Shown here: positions 5,543 through 7,915 of the stretch, one piece after another
Layout: the number at the start of each line of letters is the position of its first letter
Numbering within the stretch: the first letter of the stretch is position 1
Source: JBCBKP01 sp038746265
GTDB taxonomy: Bacteria > Planctomycetota > Phycisphaerae > Phycisphaerales > UBA1924
Assembly: GCA_038746265.1 (NCBI GenBank)
Contig: JBCDKU010000099.1
Coordinates: 1 to 7,915, forward strand
DNA: 7,915 nucleotides
Reading direction: 5' to 3'
The notes under the pieces: generated by a model
The model's database searches: none
The model's input: only the letters and a program-made list of their open reading frames with translations
What the model was told of the DNA's origin: nothing
Translations under genes and position numbers: made by a program

Positions 5543-6757
5543 ATGCGCACACAAACACGTCTTACGCTCACCGTCGCCAGCGCCGTCACCGGCCTCCTCG
5601 CCGGCTGCGGCACGTCGAACGACACCGCCCAGCCCGAGGTCGCAGCCGCCGCCGACGCCTCGCTGCTCCGACTCGAAGCCGGGCCAAGCGCCACACCGCC
5701 CCCGCTCGGCGGCGAGCCCGATTTTGACACCATGCTCGCGCTGCTCGACGACACCAACATCTCCGAGCTCCCGACCGAGCCCACCACCCAGCAGCCCCGG
5801 CGAAGCCGCGTGAGCCGCGAGCCCGTCGTCGATCCGCTCGCGATCGAGTTCACCCCGCCCGCGCAACAAGCCCCGCCGCCCAACACCGAGCTGATCACCG
5901 CCCCCACCGTCCCCGGCAGCGAGGCGACCCAAACCCCCCTTACATCCAACCCCGCGCCCATCCCGATCCCCTCGCTCGATGAACGCCTCTCCGAAGCGCA
6001 GGCCAACCTCAACACGCTCCTCGACGAGCGCAGCCGAAGCGACATCTCGCCCGTCCCCGCCGCCTTCCGCCGCGTCCTCGCCGGCGCCACCGTGGGCGAC
6101 ACCGAGACCGAGTTCGACCGCGACGCCCTGAGCGAGCCCGAAGTGACGGCCCTCAGCGCCCTCGGCATCCTGCTCGCCGATCTGAGCACCGCCGTGGACG
6201 AGGAAGCCACGCTCGACCCCGAGCGTGCCCTCGAAGCGCTCGACACCGCACGCCGCTCGATCGCCGCGCAGGCGGGCCTCCGCCTGATCGACGCCGCGCT
6301 GACGACCCGCGTGCGGGGCCTCTCGGACTACGACCCGATCACCAAGCCCTCGTTCCTGCGAGGCAGGCGCATCCGCGTGCTCGCGTACGCCGAGATCGAG
6401 CGGTTCGCCTCGGAGCGTTTCTCGCCCGCGACCAGCGCGAAGGCCGAGCTGGGCGAGCAGTACCGGAGCCGCATCGAGGTCACGACCCGGCTCTACAACG
6501 ACGCCGACGGGCTCGAGGTCTGGAACAGCGCCGGCAACCCCGGCGGCGGCGCCGTCAACGTCGAGGGCCGGCGTCCCATGGACCGCATGCACCTCAGCAG
6601 CTACGTCGAGCTGCCGCCCACCCTCTCGCTCGGGTCGTACCGACTCAAGGTCGAGGTCCGCGACGCGATCACCGGGTCGGTCGCGGAACGCTCGATTCCC
6701 CTGAACGTGGTAGCCGATCCGAAGCTCGCCACAGCACTCCCCGGATCAGGGCGATGA
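5543..6757 (+). CDS. Lipoprotein of unknown function with C-terminal beta-rich domain
   Basis: I do not recognise a named family for this 404-residue protein. Residues 1-22 form a lipoprotein signal with lipobox LAGC and lipidated Cys22; the second mature residue is Gly, not an Asp inner-membrane retention signal. A low-complexity Pro/Thr/Ala-rich tether follows (about 30-145). Next comes a predicted helical section (about 145-255), and then a beta-rich domain (about 258-390) with RRIRVLAYAEIERFASE (275-291), RIEVTTRLYNDADGLEVW (310-327) and a closing SLGSYRLKVEVRD (362-374). This end piece looks like a conserved folded module, perhaps a beta sandwich; the assignment is only impressionistic. 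GGAGG at 5527-5531 lies 11 bases before the ATG, slightly far. The 87-base gap after holA contains nothing else notable, so read-through from holA is likely. An envelope structural or assembly role is possible but not shown. Confidence 0.75.
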   Translation: MRTQTRLTLTVASAVTGLLAGCGTSNDTAQPEVAAAADASLLRLEAGPSATPPPLGGEPDFDTMLALLDDTNISELPTEPTTQQPRRSRVSREPVVDPLAIEFTPPAQQAPPPNTELITAPTVPGSEATQTPLTSNPAPIPIPSLDERLSEAQANLNTLLDERSRSDISPVPAAFRRVLAGATVGDTETEFDRDALSEPEVTALSALGILLADLSTAVDEEATLDPERALEALDTARRSIAAQAGLRLIDAALTTRVRGLSDYDPITKPSFLRGRRIRVLAYAEIERFASERFSPATSAKAELGEQYRSRIEVTTRLYNDADGLEVWNSAGNPGGGAVNVEGRRPMDRMHLSSYVELPPTLSLGSYRLKVEVRDAITGSVAERSIPLNVVADPKLATALPGSGR

Positions 6758-6766
6758 GCCGGAAGA

Positions 6767-6796
6767 CTGCCGGATCGGCAGGAACCTGTCCGGTTC
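6767..6796 (+). terminator. Tandem small hairpins just after the unknown lipoprotein gene
   Basis: CTGCCG (6767-6772) / CGGCAG (6776-6781) with a 3-base loop begins ten bases after the stop codon. It is followed directly by GAACC (6782-6786) / GGTTC (6792-6796). The location fits a transcription end, but no T-tract follows, so this is only a candidate. Confidence 0.3.
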
Positions 6797-7038
6797 GCCT
6801 GCACACAGCCAGCAGCCATCCCGAATAGACTGACGCACCGCGGCGGTTCTGCCGCCCTGAAACGCCGATTTGTACCCAGAGACTTGATGGTTTCGGCTGG
6901 CACCTCCGGTGCTACCCGATCCGGTTGCCGGGTCCGCACGAACCCGGGATAGACACGAGCCGCCGGAGGGAGACGATCCAGCCGGCGACGCAACGGGGCT
7001 GGAGCGTCGCGCCGAGTCGGCCGATGTCCCCGGCTCTC

Positions 7039-7043
7039 GGAGG
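7039..7043 (+). promoter_or_regulatory. Ribosome binding site of clpC
   Basis: GGAGG lies five bases upstream of ATG 7049-7051. The reading frame from this ATG begins at once with the conserved N-terminus of ClpC, which confirms the start. Confidence 0.85.
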
Positions 7044-7048
7044 CGGAC

Positions 7049-7915
7049 ATGTTCGAACGATTCACAGATCGCGCCCGCAAGGTCATGGCCCTTGCGAACC
7101 AGGAAGCCCAGCGCTTCAACCACGAGTACATCGGCACCGAGCACATCCTCTTGGGCCTCGTCAAAGAGGGCTCGGGGGTCGGCGCCAACGTGCTCAAGAA
7201 CCTCGACGTGGACCTCCGCAAGGTCCGCCTCGAGGTCGAGAAGCTCGTCCGCGCCGGGCCCGAGATGGTCACGATGGGCAAGCTCCCGCAGACGCCCCGC
7301 GCCAAGAAGGTCATCGAGTACGCCATCGAGGAGGCGCGGAGCCTCAACCACAACTACGTCGGCACCGAGCACCTGCTGCTGGGCCTCCTGCGCGAGCACG
7401 ACGGCGTCGCCGCCCAAGTCCTCATGAACCTCAACCTCAAGCTCGAGGAGGTCCGCGACGAGGTCCTCAACCTCCTCGGCGCCGGCGCCGAGGGCGAGGG
7501 CGACAGCGAGGGCGGCGAGGCAGCGCTCGCCGGCGGCTCGTCCGCGGGCCCCGAGGGCCGAGGCAAGGGCAAGAGCAAGACCCCCGCGCTCGACTCATTC
7601 GGCCGCGACCTCACCGAACTCGCGAAGGAGGGCGCGCTCGATCCCGTGATCGGCCGCGCCAAGGAAATCGAGCGCGTCGTGCAGGTCCTCTGCCGCCGCA
7701 CGAAGAACAACCCCGTGCTGCTCGGCGAGGCGGGCGTCGGCAAGACCGCCATCGTCGAGGGCCTCGCGCAGCGCATCATCGGGGCCGACGTCCCGGAGAT
7801 CCTCCACGAGCGCCGGCTCGTCGTGCTTGATCTCGCGATGATGGTCGCGGGCACGAAGTACCGCGGCCAGTTCGAAGAGCGCATCAAGGCGGTCATGAAC
7901 GAGGTCCGCCGCGCG
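7049..7915 (+). CDS. clpC: ATP-dependent Clp protease ATP-binding subunit ClpC, N-terminal part, continues past the right edge
   Basis: The frame is open from the ATG to the last base, giving 289 residues; a full ClpC has roughly 800-850. ClpC is a hexameric AAA+ unfoldase that feeds proteins to the ClpP protease in the cytoplasm. Two Clp N-domain repeats are present: about 3-75, with FNHEYIGTEHILLGL (23-37), and about 80-143, with LNHNYVGTEHLLLGL (99-113). Glu31 and Glu107 fall in the paired GTEH motifs, where B. subtilis ClpC binds phosphoarginine. A Gly/Glu/Ala-rich linker (144-178) leads to the first AAA+ module. This module contains LDPVIGR (197-203), Walker A GEAGVGKT (226-233, Lys232) and the pore-loop region GTKYRGQFEER (268-278). 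Walker B, the middle domain and the second AAA+ module lie outside the window. The two N repeats and the spacing separate it from ClpA; ClpB is less likely because the N-domain has the ClpC-type GTEH motifs. Confidence 0.93.
   Translation, partial: MFERFTDRARKVMALANQEAQRFNHEYIGTEHILLGLVKEGSGVGANVLKNLDVDLRKVRLEVEKLVRAGPEMVTMGKLPQTPRAKKVIEYAIEEARSLNHNYVGTEHLLLGLLREHDGVAAQVLMNLNLKLEEVRDEVLNLLGAGAEGEGDSEGGEAALAGGSSAGPEGRGKGKSKTPALDSFGRDLTELAKEGALDPVIGRAKEIERVVQVLCRRTKNNPVLLGEAGVGKTAIVEGLAQRIIGADVPEILHERRLVVLDLAMMVAGTKYRGQFEERIKAVMNEVRRA

Larger units (their letters stand above)
6758..7048. other. Intergenic region upstream of clpC, rich in short inverted repeats
   Basis: No gene is supported in this 291-base stretch; it must hold the clpC promoter and leader. 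Short hairpins line up along it: 6767-6781, 6782-6796, 6842-6856 (GGCGG/CCGCC), 6900-6912 (GCACC/GGTGC) and 6928-6947 (CCGGGT/ACCCGG). I looked for known clp/heat-shock control sites and found none: no CIRCE dyad (TTAGCACTC-N9-GAGTGCTAA) and no CtsR direct repeat (GGTCAAA). TTGATG at 6884-6889 could be a -35 element, but no good -10 follows at 16-18 bases. Confidence 0.5.

Noticed and set aside
5078..6592. 504-codon minus-strand open frame opposite holA and the unknown lipoprotein gene
   Set aside because: Its low-complexity Gly/Ala/Arg/Val composition is typical of antisense frames in high-GC DNA. The plus-strand frames carry a lipobox and the HolA motifs.
5543..6757. LptE, by analogy with the lptE-holA neighbourhood of E. 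coli
   Set aside because: The protein is a lipoprotein next to holA, but it is more than twice the usual LptE length, lies downstream not upstream of holA, and shows no LptE-like sequence pattern that I can see.
7051..7058. GTTCGAAC palindrome at the clpC start as an operator
   Set aside because: It encodes conserved ClpC residues Phe-Glu right after the start codon, so coding constraint explains it.
1..7915. A new defence, mobile or biosynthetic system
   Set aside because: All genes are single-copy envelope, replication, signalling or proteolysis types. No integrase, transposase, toxin-antitoxin pair, repeat array or foreign base composition was seen.

Overview
The window is GC-rich, with a strong bias to G or C at third codon positions, and is densely coding. 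It carries six genes, two of them cut by the window edges, and no tRNA, rRNA, insertion sequence, prophage or CRISPR array that I can see. The gene mix suggests a planctomycete, possibly of the class Phycisphaerae: an FHA-GAF histidine kinase, several lipoproteins and Sec-exported proteins, and a ClpC with a Gly/Glu-rich linker. This assignment rests on a general impression of protein style. No marker gene in the window settles it.

Layout, left to right. (1) The first 52 bases are the start of a minus-strand gene that runs off the left edge; its 17 visible residues carry the signature of DinB (DNA polymerase IV). (2) A divergent non-coding stretch of about 290 bases follows, containing one strong hairpin. 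(3) Next come two plus-strand genes 45 bases apart and probably co-transcribed: a lipoprotein of peptidase family S41 with a PDZ domain (TTG start), and a Sec-exported LolA-like protein. (4) A nested GC hairpin lies between this pair and a convergent minus-strand gene for a soluble FHA-GAF histidine kinase with no response regulator beside it. (5) From a 66-base divergent region, holA (DNA polymerase III delta subunit) runs on the plus strand, followed by a large lipoprotein of unknown function. (6) After a 291-base non-coding gap comes clpC, of which the N-domain and the start of the first AAA+ module are present before the window ends.

Functionally this is mostly core and housekeeping DNA: DNA replication (holA) and translesion synthesis (dinB), protein quality control (clpC), envelope proteins (S41 peptidase, LolA-like protein, unknown lipoprotein) and one signalling kinase. 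I found no convincing new multi-gene system. The points most worth a second look are the S41 peptidase that lacks the processing-protease lysine, the orphan kinase whose GAF domain appears to be split by an insertion, the unknown lipoprotein beside holA, and the retained putative phosphoarginine-binding glutamates in ClpC.
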